A stretch of 37,368 bases of DNA. Origin: Zelonia costaricensis (lineage: Eukaryota; Euglenozoa; Kinetoplastea; Trypanosomatida; Trypanosomatidae). A program made the position numbers and the translations under genes. The DNA lies in assembly GCA_030849075.1 (NCBI GenBank), contig JASAOO010003357.1:1-37368 (forward strand), in the 5' to 3' direction. The notes beneath the pieces are model-generated. The model searched no databases. It was not told the DNA's origin and saw nothing but the letters and a program-made list of their open reading frames with translations. Positions 9,134-18,324 of the stretch are shown in pieces (the stretch's first letter is position 1; each line of letters starts with the position of its first letter).

Positions 9134-11173
9134 TTAGTAGAAGCGCTCTTGCGCCGCGACACGCCCAAACGTGTTCTCGCTCGGCGAGCGGGCAGCAAGG
9201 CTCTTTGGAGGTGTCCGCACTGGGGCTGTCTGCGTTGGCTTGTTCGACGACCCCGACGGCGCGGCCCGAGGTGGCGGCCCGGGACGCCCGAGCCCACGTA
9301 TCACCACGTCAATCAAGTCGACGTTTGAGAGGTCAAACGAGGAAAGCAGGGCCAGCGACGGCGCTGCAACAGGAGGTGGAACTGCTGGTTGGGTGGGTGC
9401 GGGGAGTGGGGGGCCCTGCAGTGCGGATACAGGAAACCCTCCTGCGGGTGGCGTCGGTGGCGGCGGTCCCGTCTCCTGCAGAGGCGGCGCAGGTGGCGGT
9501 GATACGTGGGGGGCTGCTGAGGGGGGTGGTGCAGGTGGCGGCGCAAGTGCGCATGGTGATGGTGGTGGTGACGTTGTCGGTGCTGCCGGTGGCCGAACAA
9601 GGGCAAGGTCTGGCGGCGGCGTCGAGAGCTCAGCAGACGCTACTGCTGGCGCGTCCGCGCCGGTTGGCACGGCGTCCCTGATCGGCGACTCGAGTGGGGG
9701 AAGAGTGGGAATACTGGGCGGAGCGACCTCGGCTTCCCCACGTGCGGTCACCACCTCAGCAAGAGAGGTCGCCCCTGCTCCCTGTGTTTCATGGGCGGCG
9801 TAAGACGCCAGCTCGCCCGCGAGCTCCCCCGCCTCGCCGACAGGCCCAAATGCTGCAACTGGCGCGCCGTGGCGCGGCGACGGTGGTGGTGTTGCTATGC
9901 CGTGCGCCGCAGTGGGTGTTGGGGGCCTCGTGCCGGCGCCACAGTCCCCTGGCGGCGGCATCGCGGAGAGCGCATCCGGCGGCTCCGTGTAGTCGGTAGC
10001 CCCGGCTGTGGCGACCGGGGGCGCAGCAGACACGGCAGCGCCTTCTGCCGCCGGTCCACCGTGCACCGACACGGGCACCGGCTCTGGCGGTGCGAGCGCG
10101 TCCTCGAAAAGAGCAGCGGGCAGTGGCGGTGCCCATGGCTTTACACCGTCCTCAGCGGCTGCCGCCGTCACCGCCTGCGGAAGCAGGCCGGCGACTGGCG
10201 GCACGAGCACGACCTGCTGCGAGGCCGGCACGTTGCCCTGGAACGGGCCGCGTGCTGCGCACACCTCTTCCGCCGTCGCCTCGGTTGGCGGGGTCAACGG
10301 AGAAGAGGCAGCACCTGCACGCGGCGGCAACGGCTCCTCTGTGGAGCCGCCACATTCCGGGCAGCTTCGTTCCTCTGCGAGGTGGGCAGCATCACCACCG
10401 CTGCCGGTCGCCTCGTGCGAGGTAGCAGCGGAGGTGGCCGATACGCGCCCGTGCGGAAACCAGCTGCCCGTCGACCCGGACCTCTCTGACATCAGGGAGG
10501 CAGACGAGGAAGTGGATAAGCCTTGCTTCGTAGGCCGCATCCCAAGCGACCACGACGTCGGCACAAACCCGCTCCGCGCGCCAAACAGCGTGGTGCGTGC
10601 TTGCGGGCGCACCGCCATAGGTACCTCCACGGACTGCATAGGGGTGTACGAGGAAGCGTGGGAGGAGGTGCTGCGTGCACCCTCGCGTCCCTCGCCACCG
10701 GCGGCGGGCGGAGTGCTAAACTCGGCGTTCGCCGGCTCCGGCGGCTCAGGGGAGCTTGGGACGTCGGTGGGCGGCGTGTCAGCAGGGGCAGGGCAGCCCA
10801 CGCGCCGTTGCGCAAACTGGCCGGTGCGGATCGGCGCAGGGAAGCAGCTCTGCGGTACGGGCAGCGCCGGGGCCATGGACACCGCCTGCGCCACCGGCAC
10901 CGCCTCGGGTGTGGCCTTCCGAGCGGCCACCGGGACTGGCGGCGGCGGCGGCGACGATGAAGGTGGCCGTGAGAACGCCGTTGGTGCCTGCACGGCGGGG
11001 TACACCTCACCGGCTGCCGGCGGTGGCGCTACTGCGTGCTTCTTGACGACGCCGCGGCGGCGCCGGCCAAGCCAGGCATCCGCGTCGAGGGCGTCGATGG
11101 CTTGCTCGATGTCGTGCAGCGTGACGCCTGAGGTCTCCGAGCTCTGCTCGGAGTGCGTCTCACAGTACATCAT
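9134..11173 (-). CDS. Proline-rich hypothetical protein
   Basis: A 679-residue protein I do not recognise. The first 35 residues look folded: an acidic helix around D-I-E-Q-A-I-D-A-L-D-A-D (about 16-28) followed by a basic patch of five Arg/Lys. Most of the rest is Ala/Pro/Ser/Thr-rich and probably disordered, with many poly-Pro stretches in the C-terminal third that could bind SH3, WW or profilin-like partners. The last 75 residues regain order: a hydrophobic segment LALLSSFDLSNVDLIDVVI followed by a basic Ser/Pro-rich tail. I see no membrane segment. The start is a tandem ATG-ATG; a candidate acceptor (CGACAG) lies just upstream, while the longer open frame would begin at a non-ATG codon inside the pyrimidine tract. 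The consistent minus-strand frame with high third-position GC supports it as real. Confidence 0.72.
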   Translation of the reverse strand: MMYCETHSEQSSETSGVTLHDIEQAIDALDADAWLGRRRRGVVKKHAVAPPPAAGEVYPAVQAPTAFSRPPSSSPPPPPVPVAARKATPEAVPVAQAVSMAPALPVPQSCFPAPIRTGQFAQRRVGCPAPADTPPTDVPSSPEPPEPANAEFSTPPAAGGEGREGARSTSSHASSYTPMQSVEVPMAVRPQARTTLFGARSGFVPTSWSLGMRPTKQGLSTSSSASLMSERSGSTGSWFPHGRVSATSAATSHEATGSGGDAAHLAEERSCPECGGSTEEPLPPRAGAASSPLTPPTEATAEEVCAARGPFQGNVPASQQVVLVPPVAGLLPQAVTAAAAEDGVKPWAPPLPAALFEDALAPPEPVPVSVHGGPAAEGAAVSAAPPVATAGATDYTEPPDALSAMPPPGDCGAGTRPPTPTAAHGIATPPPSPRHGAPVAAFGPVGEAGELAGELASYAAHETQGAGATSLAEVVTARGEAEVAPPSIPTLPPLESPIRDAVPTGADAPAVASAELSTPPPDLALVRPPAAPTTSPPPSPCALAPPPAPPPSAAPHVSPPPAPPLQETGPPPPTPPAGGFPVSALQGPPLPAPTQPAVPPPVAAPSLALLSSFDLSNVDLIDVVIRGLGRPGPPPRAAPSGSSNKPTQTAPVRTPPKSLAARSPSENTFGRVAAQERFY

Positions 11174-11771
11174 GAGACCTCGTAGCTGGACGGGTTCCGC
11201 TGTCGGTGTGGCGCGGGTGGGGGAGGGGAAGGGGGGGGCGAAGCAACGCGGAAGACAGACCGCGGCTGAAGAGGGGAAGCGGTGAAGAGGCACAGCGCAC
11301 ACGATAGCAGAGGAAAACAGTTGGTGGCCACCTGAGGCTAAGCGAGAACGAGCACAGACTCTGCAACGGCAGCATCTGCCGAGGTGACAAAGGTAGTAGC
11401 CGCGACCCTTCGGGCGCAGCAGCACTTGTCTCGCTAGATGACCGACGCGCCTATAGTGTCAGATGCAAAGCACGCGCCGCCGAGCACATTACTGCGGCGT
11501 GGTGCGCACGTATCCACGCCTCGGTCCTGAACTCTTATTTTTTTTGGTTTGTTTCGCGTTTGTTTTTTGTTTCTTTTTTTCCTTTGGAAGCAGCGCTGGC
11601 AGTGTGTGATGCCGCAGGTGAAGTCTCAGCGGGAGAAGAGCGAGGGGTTGTGGCGGCTCTCTTTTGCGTGTGGGCAGCATACGACTGCCAACAGTGGGAG
11701 CAGCGCACACGACAGGAAAGCGATGACAGCGCACGTGCTCCTTGCTTTCGGCGACGCTGCTTGGAGTGGTG
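11174..11771. other. Gap between proline-rich and folliculin-like genes
   Basis: No gene supported. Contains the acceptor region of the proline-rich gene near 11200-11248 and a T-rich plus-strand stretch at about 11536-11582 in the expected 3' UTR of the folliculin-like gene. Confidence 0.5.
11200..11248 (-). promoter_or_regulatory. Candidate trans-splice acceptor for proline-rich gene
   Basis: A long C/T tract on the minus strand (about 11248-11215) is followed by CACCGACAG, with AG at 11201-11200, 27 bases before the tandem ATG. Further AGs lie closer to the start. Inference. Confidence 0.4.
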
Positions 11772-13628
11772 TCAGGCGCTGCCCAGGAAAATGAGGATCG
11801 CGTGATCCTCTGGCGCAAAACTGGAGAAGACGTAGTGCTGCCGCTTGAACTGCTTGCCGTAGGCGGCCGAGAGGTGGGCATGCTTTGTGATGGGCGAGGC
11901 GCACTCCGACTCCTCTGCGCCGCTCGCGCCTCCCGTGTTCGAGGCAAAAGCGTTGGCGCGGGACTGGGCGGGTTGCGAGGTGCCGCCGGAGAGGGAGCCG
12001 CGCCACCCGAACCCCGCCAAGGAGAGGTGGCGTGGTCTCGTTGGCGACGTCGCGCTTGCGCGCAGCGGTGACCTCGCGGATGTCGCAATGGGCGAGGACG
12101 CCGTCGGGGCCAGCGACCTGTTGTTCGCATCGACCTCCTGCTTTGAAAAGAGCTCCCCGTAGACTCGGCCACGGACTACGTACTCGCTGACGAGCTGGTG
12201 CAGCTGCGTGGTGATCAGCTGGAGCGTCAAGATGGGGATGCTGCTCCGCTCAGGCGCGCGCGCCGTGTGCGGTAGCAACAGTCTCAGGATGCGGTTCTCC
12301 AGCGTGGTCGGCGCCGGTGCCGGCTCCTCGTTCCCCGGCTGGTTCTCGGCGGCACGCCGCAGCGCCTCGCAGTCCTCGACAGCGCAGATACGCTCGCTCT
12401 CGACCCGCACGTGCACGATGCTGTCTGCCTCCATGTCGTAAAGCCGCACGACGTGCGACGAGGCATGCAGTGTCGCGGCAGCAGGAGAAGAGGCGAAGGC
12501 GTGCTCGGCAAGTGCGTGTTGCGAGAACGTCAAAATCCGGCTCTCGTACGGCATCCGGTACGTCTCCGACCCTAGGTGCATCTTTGCCAGCGCCGGTGGA
12601 AGGGCGTAGGCCAGTGACATGGCCAGGCTGGCGCAGTCACGGGCGTCGTCGCCGGTGATGAGAATCTGGTTGCCGCTGAAAAGGGCGCGCAGAAGCGTGT
12701 GCACGGACGCCTCCGGTGCGGCCTCCGGCGCAGCGTCACAAAAAAGCTGCAGAAGCCAAAGAGGCAGCGGCTTCACGACGATTTCCGAATTCACGAAAAC
12801 CAGCTGCTTGGCAAAGTGCGGCAGCACCACATCCGCGTCACGCACATGTGCGGCGTCGGCGTCGACGAGTTCGACAGTAGACTGCGCCAGCGGTAGCCGC
12901 TCCTCCAGCAGCCGAGCAGCCTCGCACAGCGCGGCACCCTTATCGTGAAACCCCAACGGAACGGGCTGGGAGAGCGTCTGCGGGAATATGATGTCGAAGT
13001 GGCAGTGCATGTCCTCCAGCATTGCGTCTTGGGCTGCGATTGACGTGAACGGGCTCTCCGCGCCGGCTTCAGGACTGGCAAGCAGCTCTGTGAGACGGCG
13101 AAGCGGCTTGCGGCGTGACTCCTCGCGCAGCTGTTCCAGGTTGGTGAGCGTCGAGTACTCCGCCTGGTACCTCGCCGTCGCGCGCTGCGTCCACCGTTGC
13201 AGCAGAACGTCGACAAAACTGCTCATGTAGTCCCACCGCGCGACAAGTTCGTGGTAGGACGGGTGCAGGAAAATGAGGCAGAATCGACGCTTTTCACCGC
13301 GAGCAACGATGTCGGGGACGCTGAACAGAAAGCTCCCGACGCATGGACAGCCGCTTTCCTGGTACAGGAGTCGCTCTTCGCGACTCTCGTTCGACGTCAG
13401 CACATGCGCCGCCACTGAGTTGAGGTACTCCTTGCACTCGCGATGCAGCATCCCGCTTGCCACATGCCTGCCGAGAAGCGCCACCCCTTCCACAAAGCAG
13501 AGTAGCTGGCGTACTAACGAACTATTTGCCGCCTGGCGGTGGTAGTCGAAGTACTCGAATGCGTACGTCACCTTAGGCCCATCGAGGGCGTCAAACTCGC
13601 CGATAAACGCACCAGGAGTGTCCAGCAT
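11772..13628 (-). CDS. Folliculin/SMCR8-family longin-DENN protein
   Basis: A 618-residue protein close in length to human folliculin (579). The N-terminus GAFIGEFDALDGPKV fits the start of a longin domain, where DENN-type proteins have a C-E-x-H-G-P motif. At 94-122 a C-P-C-V-G-S-F-L-F-S segment leads to V-A-R-G-E-K-R-R-F, matching the folliculin stretch A-R-G-F-Q-R-W that carries its GAP arginine; R110 is the likely counterpart. At 309-368 the run LLRALFSGNQILI, a paired-helix region ending in LPPAL, and Y-R-M-P-Y-E-S-R-I-L-T-F-S parallel the folliculin DENN region. Residues 505-590 are Ser/Ala-rich linker, then a short hydrophobic C-terminus. Known family members control mTORC1-linked Rag GTPases or autophagy; the role here is inference. 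The ATG chosen precedes the longin motif directly; upstream open frame lacks an ATG. Confidence 0.78.
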   Translation of the reverse strand: MLDTPGAFIGEFDALDGPKVTYAFEYFDYHRQAANSSLVRQLLCFVEGVALLGRHVASGMLHRECKEYLNSVAAHVLTSNESREERLLYQESGCPCVGSFLFSVPDIVARGEKRRFCLIFLHPSYHELVARWDYMSSFVDVLLQRWTQRATARYQAEYSTLTNLEQLREESRRKPLRRLTELLASPEAGAESPFTSIAAQDAMLEDMHCHFDIIFPQTLSQPVPLGFHDKGAALCEAARLLEERLPLAQSTVELVDADAAHVRDADVVLPHFAKQLVFVNSEIVVKPLPLWLLQLFCDAAPEAAPEASVHTLLRALFSGNQILITGDDARDCASLAMSLAYALPPALAKMHLGSETYRMPYESRILTFSQHALAEHAFASSPAAATLHASSHVVRLYDMEADSIVHVRVESERICAVEDCEALRRAAENQPGNEEPAPAPTTLENRILRLLLPHTARAPERSSIPILTLQLITTQLHQLVSEYVVRGRVYGELFSKQEVDANNRSLAPTASSPIATSARSPLRASATSPTRPRHLSLAGFGWRGSLSGGTSQPAQSRANAFASNTGGASGAEESECASPITKHAHLSAAYGKQFKRQHYVFSSFAPEDHAILIFLGSA

Positions 13629-14477
13629 TGCCGCGTTGATTGTGGGGGCGGCATGTAACAGATAATCAAGTCCCGGGAGAGAGAGGGAAAAAAGGAACCG
13701 GCGAGCCGACCTGCAGCGCAGACGGGTACAGCAGTGAGATGAGGGCAGCCTAGACGGAGCCGCCGGAGCAACACCTTTGTGTAGTATTCTGCAGTTTTCC
13801 ACTGTTAGTGTTTTCTGTGAGTTCTGCGTGCGTGTGTGTGTGTGTGTGTGGCTGAGTGTGGGACGTGAAGCGGGGCGAGGGGAACGTAGTCGCGGTTTTG
13901 TGCTCCTCCCTCTTGCTCGGCTGTGAAGACGGAGTGCGTAGACGCAGCTGCGAAGGAAAAAGCAAGCTTCCTGCCGTCCCGCTACTGCAAAACAACAAAA
14001 AACAGGGTATAGGGGGAATGAAGTCGACGGAAGAAGAGTTGAGCGCTTCAGAAGAAACGGGCAGGGTGGCTGAAAACGCGAAAACGGGCATCATCATGGG
14101 AGCGCTTGCGGCTCGACGCAAGCCTGTTTTCAGCCTCCGCGGCTATTTTTTTTCTTTTTTGCGCGCAAGGCACGGCATTGCTGAGAAGAAAAAAAGCGGC
14201 ACTTTTTGCCACACAACTCTGTGACTATTTTTGTTTTTCACGGCAGCTCTGCCAGTTGAGAAGCAGTCGTGAAAAGCAGCAGCTTTATTTCGGATCTTCC
14301 CCGAGGCTCCACCCGGTTGAGTTTCAAGAGCAGCCGTTCCGATGCCGCATCTCGCACGTTTCTGTTGTTTTCATTGTTGTCTCACTCGCCCTCTCCTGAT
14401 TGCTATGTGAAGAACGCGAGTCGCAGCCGCCAGGTGAAAAGAGAAAAAGAGTGGGTCGCCAGCGACGCGCATTCACA
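13629..14477. other. Gap between folliculin-like gene and SAM50
   Basis: No gene supported. A clear T/C tract on the minus strand lies at about 13703-13676, but no AG follows it before the folliculin-like ATG, so the acceptor is uncertain. The SAM50 3' side (about 14100-14477) is visibly more AT-rich than most of the window, with T-rich tracts at 14144-14160. Confidence 0.5.
13832..13850. repeat. (GT)n microsatellite
   Basis: A pure GT run of 19 bases, extended on the left by imperfect GT/GC. It lies upstream of the folliculin-like gene in the SAM50 3' side; on the transcript it reads as CA. Confidence 0.9.
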
Positions 14478-15899
14478 CTAGAAGGAGAAATTAGAGGACC
14501 ACACAAGCCCAAAGCGAAAGCGATCAAAAAGGCTCTTGCGACCGTTTCGGCACACAAGATTGCCCTCCTTGTCAACTCCAATGGGCACCGACACGTTAAA
14601 CTCGAAGCGGCCGCTAGGTGCCACGCCGAACAGGGGAATGCGCGTGACTACAATTCCGGCACCAACAGAGCACGCGCAGTCACGCAGCCACCGATACCCA
14701 TCCCGCAGCGCGTCCAGCGACTCGATCATGCGCAGGTTGCCGGCGTTGGCGAAGACGTGCATGGAGGCTATGCCGTTATTCGGGAAAAACAGAAATGGAA
14801 AGTTGAGGCTTGCGGACGTTGCCCACAGCGCGTTTCCTCCCGTCGCGGCGAAGCGGCTGACGCTGCCGCCCCAATCCAGCGTCGACGGGCCGACGCTTTT
14901 GAAGCCGCGAACGTGGCAGTTGGAGAGAAAAAGGCGATCGTTCAAGGGGACGCGGCCCCCGAAAAAGGGGTAAATGCCAGCAAGCTTCGCGCTCAGCTGC
15001 AGGCTGAAAAAGGGGCCGAGCGGGATGTACCGCGACCCCTGCACCTCACTTTTCATGAATGAAAAGTCGCCACCCGCCGGACCACCGGCGAACTCATTGC
15101 ACAGGCTCACTTGGGAGCCGTAGATCGGCAGTGGGTACATGTTGTAGAGAAAGGGGTTGTTGTGGTGGGCAACATTGGTGATTGTCAGCTGATGACGAAT
15201 ATAGCCCTTGTCCGTCGCACCAAAGTCGCCAGCGTGCTCGGCAGGAATGTCCTTCATGTGCTTTGTCAGCAGCGTACGCCGCTGGAACCCTACTGTGAGC
15301 TCAGACCCGAGGTTGCCTTTTCGGCTGGTCGTCATTGCCTTTACCTCCTCGACGCGCTCGGCGTTGGCTAGGTGGTACGTCTTGTTTTCTGTTCGCTTAC
15401 CAATGTAGTACTCTGCATTTTGGCCAATGAGAGGGACGTTGGAGAGGAACGAGAAGGACATCGAGTGGACTCGCGACGCGGGTGGAATGTAGTTGCCCTT
15501 GATTGAATAGCGGCCGCCGAAAATGTTCTCCAGCGCAACCGTGACTTCGGGAACCGAGGTGTCTGTCGTGAAAACGCCGATGCTCTTCTTCGGCTTCTCC
15601 TCTACTACGTCGAGCCGGACACACACGTCGTTGCGCTCGCCATCGGCGGTCGGCTCAAAGTTGTACTGCACGCTGCGAAAAACACCCATAGAAATCCAGC
15701 GGCTGCGAATCTCCGTGATGGCCTCCACCGCCTCCTGCATCGTGCCACAGCGCTTGATCGTCTCCAGGTCCCTCGCTACCACCGACGGATGCGTTTTTTC
15801 GACGCCAACCAGACGAACGTGCGCGCGGATAGGCATCTTCAGCGCGGCCCGCAACTCCTCTTCGCCGATGTTGACCGTTTGCTGCGTGTCCTCCGACAT
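14478..15899 (-). CDS. SAM50: SAM50/TOB55, mitochondrial outer-membrane barrel insertase
   Basis: A 473-residue Omp85-superfamily protein, normal SAM50 length. Residues 25-108 fit a single POTRA domain: a basic VRLVGVEKTH strand, a helix at 41-65, then S-R-W-I-S-M-G-V-F and V-C-V-R-L-D-V-V-E-E-K. The rest is a 16-strand-type barrel with alternating aromatic/hydrophobic residues. The conserved V-R-G-F lid-loop motif is at 330-333. The C-terminal strand F-R-F-G-L-V-W-S-S-N-F-S-F (461-473) fits a terminal beta-signal. SAM50 inserts porin and other barrel proteins into the mitochondrial outer membrane. The start was chosen as the ATG directly before the POTRA region; an in-frame ATG 54 codons upstream lies beyond a pyrimidine tract with several acceptor AGs and would add an unrelated basic peptide. 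Confidence 0.93.
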   Translation of the reverse strand: MSEDTQQTVNIGEEELRAALKMPIRAHVRLVGVEKTHPSVVARDLETIKRCGTMQEAVEAITEIRSRWISMGVFRSVQYNFEPTADGERNDVCVRLDVVEEKPKKSIGVFTTDTSVPEVTVALENIFGGRYSIKGNYIPPASRVHSMSFSFLSNVPLIGQNAEYYIGKRTENKTYHLANAERVEEVKAMTTSRKGNLGSELTVGFQRRTLLTKHMKDIPAEHAGDFGATDKGYIRHQLTITNVAHHNNPFLYNMYPLPIYGSQVSLCNEFAGGPAGGDFSFMKSEVQGSRYIPLGPFFSLQLSAKLAGIYPFFGGRVPLNDRLFLSNCHVRGFKSVGPSTLDWGGSVSRFAATGGNALWATSASLNFPFLFFPNNGIASMHVFANAGNLRMIESLDALRDGYRWLRDCACSVGAGIVVTRIPLFGVAPSGRFEFNVSVPIGVDKEGNLVCRNGRKSLFDRFRFGLVWSSNFSF

Positions 15900-16729
15900 T
15901 TTCCTTCTCGCGGAAATGGGAGAGAGAGAGCTACTGTAGAGGTGCAGAAACAAAACTAGTTGCGAACCGTGACGGGGTCGGCCGGAAAGCAGCGGGTGCC
16001 GCTTTTGTTTTGCCGAGTTGTCAATAATATGGTGGCGGAAAAACAAAAACAAAAGATGCATCGGAAACCAGTCAGTAGTAGCGAGTTTTTGTATGGAGGA
16101 AAATCAAAAAGTGGAGGCGCTGTAATAGCATAATCGAGCGCAATCTAGTCCGCCGAGTTTGCAATTTCATGGGCCACGTGCAATTGCGTGGGACTCCTTC
16201 GATCCACTTCAGAAGCCTCCTCTTTCCCTCTTTTCTGAGGATGGTCATGCAACCAGACACCTCAAATAAGGGGGGAAGAGCCGCATTACGTGCAGTCGTC
16301 TTCACTTTTCTTTTGTTTGTGCGAAAGAGAGTTTTCGAACCGCAAAAAGCACGGCACACCATTGCTCTCAGGGTCGTGGCTCCGACTAGTTCTTGAGTGT
16401 CGTTCATTTTTTTTTTGCTTTCACGGAGAATGGGGTGAATTAACATCTTTTGACGTCCACCCGTTTTCTTGTGATTTGGCGTTGGCATGGGAAGTGGCGA
16501 GGAGGACAAGTGTGCGATCGGTAAAGAAACACGACGGAGAAAGAGCTGACGAGCTATTTCACTATGGCCAGTGCCGGAGATTGGGGCGGAAGAAAACGCG
16601 CGCCGTGAAGAGGCGAGAAAAAAAAACAAGCAGCAGCCAGATTGTGTGCAATTTCTTTTCTGTCTTGCTTCGTTTGCACCTTTTGTTTGTGAGCGGGCTC
16701 GCACTCACTGCAACTGTGCGGCGTAAAAC
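15900..16729. other. Gap between SAM50 and the flavoprotein gene
   Basis: No gene supported; relatively AT-rich. The minus strand near 15960-15910 carries T/C tracts followed by CTACAG and a later GAG, good acceptor candidates for SAM50. A frame at 16072-16704 has no family resemblance and lies in the expected 3' UTR of the flavoprotein gene. Confidence 0.5.
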
Positions 16730-18259
16730 TCACTTCTGGCCCGCGTAGGCACGACCGTGCTCAAAGCGCGGTGGGTTCCACTCTCGAACAACGAGCTGTG
16801 GAAACACGCCTGGCTTCAAAATTGAGGAGCCCAGAAGCATGTGCAGGCACTCCTGGAAGCCCTGGGTGATGGCGGGGTAGGCGGCGTGGAGGTTGCGCAG
16901 GTCGTACGCGGACTCGTGGTTGTGAATCGCGAGCGATGCAAGCTCAATAATGCTGCTTGCGTGCGGGCCAACCGCGCGGACGCCGAGCACCTGCATCTTT
17001 TTGTCATTGGTGACGACAAGCTTAATGAAGCCCCGCGTGTTGCCCATGGCCAAAGCGCGGCCAACGTATTCGTAGCTGTAGCGGGCCATCTTGTAGCCGA
17101 TACCCATTTTTTTGCATTGCTGCTCGTTCAGCCCGACGGCGGCGACCTCCTGGTCGAGGAACATGATCGTGGACAGGTTGTCGAGCTTGAGCTGCAGCTG
17201 GTCTTCTGGGCAGGGAGTGTACATGTGCTCGATGCAGGCACGGCCCTCGAGCTCGCCGACGTTGACCAACGCGACACGCGTACACGCATCGCCGCAGGCG
17301 TAAATGTGCTTGTGAGGCTTTATGCGCAGAAACTCGTCCCGCTCGACGCGGCTGTTTTTCACGTTCACCCCGATGGCTTCCAAGTTGAGCTTTGCAACGT
17401 TTGGCACACGTCCGATGGAGACGAGGGCGCTGTCCGTCACGTGCTCGTGCAACGAGTTGTCGCGCACGTCTTTCAGGGTGTAGTGGAACTTACCGTCTTT
17501 GATGCTGTTGCTTTCCATGGAAGAGTGGTGGTGGAAGCACACGTTCTTCTGCTCTAGCAGTGTCTGCACAAAGAGGGCAATGTCCTCGTCCTCCATGGGC
17601 AGAATCCTGTTGCTCTTTTCGATGATGTTCACCTTTGTCTCGCCGAAGTTGGCAAAAATCGAAGCGAACTCGCAGCCAATGACGCCGGCGCCAATAATGA
17701 CGACGCTCTTTGGCAGCGGGTGCAGCATAATATCGTCCGAGGTGAAGACAACCTTGCCGTCTGCGATTGCCGTCGGGTGCGGTCGTGGCTGCGCACCGGT
17801 GGCGATCACAAAATAGTCGGCCTCCACAACCTCGTCTGTGCCATCTTTCTTGGCAACCTTGACGCTGTTGGGCGTCGCGAAGGCACCAAAGCCGGAGATG
17901 AGCTCCACTTCGGCGTTCCCGAGGGCCTCTAGTGTCTGCGACTCGCGGGTCTCGGCGGCGGTGGTGATGGCTTTGATGAGGTTCTCGTGCTTGATTTTGG
18001 GCAGCTCACCGACCGCCTTCATGAAGCGGTGCGATGTGTTGCCCATCGTGTAGCGCGCGAACTTGGCCATTTCCCACAGCGTCTTCGACTGCAGGGCGCC
18101 ATTCCAAAAATCGGCGCCACCGATGCGGGCCTCTTCGACGATGCACGCCTTTTTGCCGAGCTCGTAGGCGTGGAGGGCTGCCGCGATGCCGGCCGGTCCG
18201 CCGCCGAGCACGCAGACGTCGAACCGCTTTGCCCACGCCGCGACGGTACGCTTCATCAT
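16730..18259 (-). CDS. Dihydrolipoamide dehydrogenase-like flavoprotein lacking redox cysteines
   Basis: A 509-residue class-I pyridine nucleotide-disulfide oxidoreductase fold. Seen: FAD dinucleotide motif GGGPAG at 19-24, ATG-type motif ATGAQP at 153-158, NAD(P) motif GAGVIG at 190-195, second FAD motif YACGD at 320-324, and a C-terminal dimerisation domain. The active disulfide motif of true lipoamide dehydrogenase (C-x4-C before S-K) is here G-G-A-D-F-W-N-G-A-L-Q-S-K at 47-59, with Asp50 and Ala55 in place of the cysteines. The catalytic His-Glu dyad is replaced by Tyr461 and Gln466 (A-Y-P-A-I-T-Q). It therefore cannot act as an ordinary disulfide reductase; a hydride-transfer role such as transhydrogenase or diaphorase, or a structural role, is possible. 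Y-P in place of H-P recalls bacterial soluble transhydrogenase. The short basic N-terminus (M-M-K-R-T-V-A-A-W-A-K-R) could target mitochondria. Start is the first ATG of a tandem pair. Confidence 0.9.
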   Translation of the reverse strand: MMKRTVAAWAKRFDVCVLGGGPAGIAAALHAYELGKKACIVEEARIGGADFWNGALQSKTLWEMAKFARYTMGNTSHRFMKAVGELPKIKHENLIKAITTAAETRESQTLEALGNAEVELISGFGAFATPNSVKVAKKDGTDEVVEADYFVIATGAQPRPHPTAIADGKVVFTSDDIMLHPLPKSVVIIGAGVIGCEFASIFANFGETKVNIIEKSNRILPMEDEDIALFVQTLLEQKNVCFHHHSSMESNSIKDGKFHYTLKDVRDNSLHEHVTDSALVSIGRVPNVAKLNLEAIGVNVKNSRVERDEFLRIKPHKHIYACGDACTRVALVNVGELEGRACIEHMYTPCPEDQLQLKLDNLSTIMFLDQEVAAVGLNEQQCKKMGIGYKMARYSYEYVGRALAMGNTRGFIKLVVTNDKKMQVLGVRAVGPHASSIIELASLAIHNHESAYDLRNLHAAYPAITQGFQECLHMLLGSSILKPGVFPQLVVREWNPPRFEHGRAYAGQK

Positions 18260-18324
18260 CTTTTGGTGAAGAAAAGTCACCCCTGTGTGTTTTCCCGTGT
18301 GTGTGGGTGGGACGGCGAGGGACG

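Noticed and set aside
10008..11285. 425-codon plus-strand frame
   Set aside because: Antisense to the proline-rich gene; Gly/Ala/Thr-rich mirror of its codons. The minus frame fits the array direction and has an acceptor.
15900..16061. Upstream in-frame ATG that would extend SAM50 by 54 residues
   Set aside because: The extension is unrelated to the family and a pyrimidine tract with acceptor AGs lies between the two ATGs.
16072..16704. Possible 210-codon minus-strand gene between SAM50 and the flavoprotein
   Set aside because: Basic, no domain, sits in AT-richer untranslated DNA with no convincing conservation feature.
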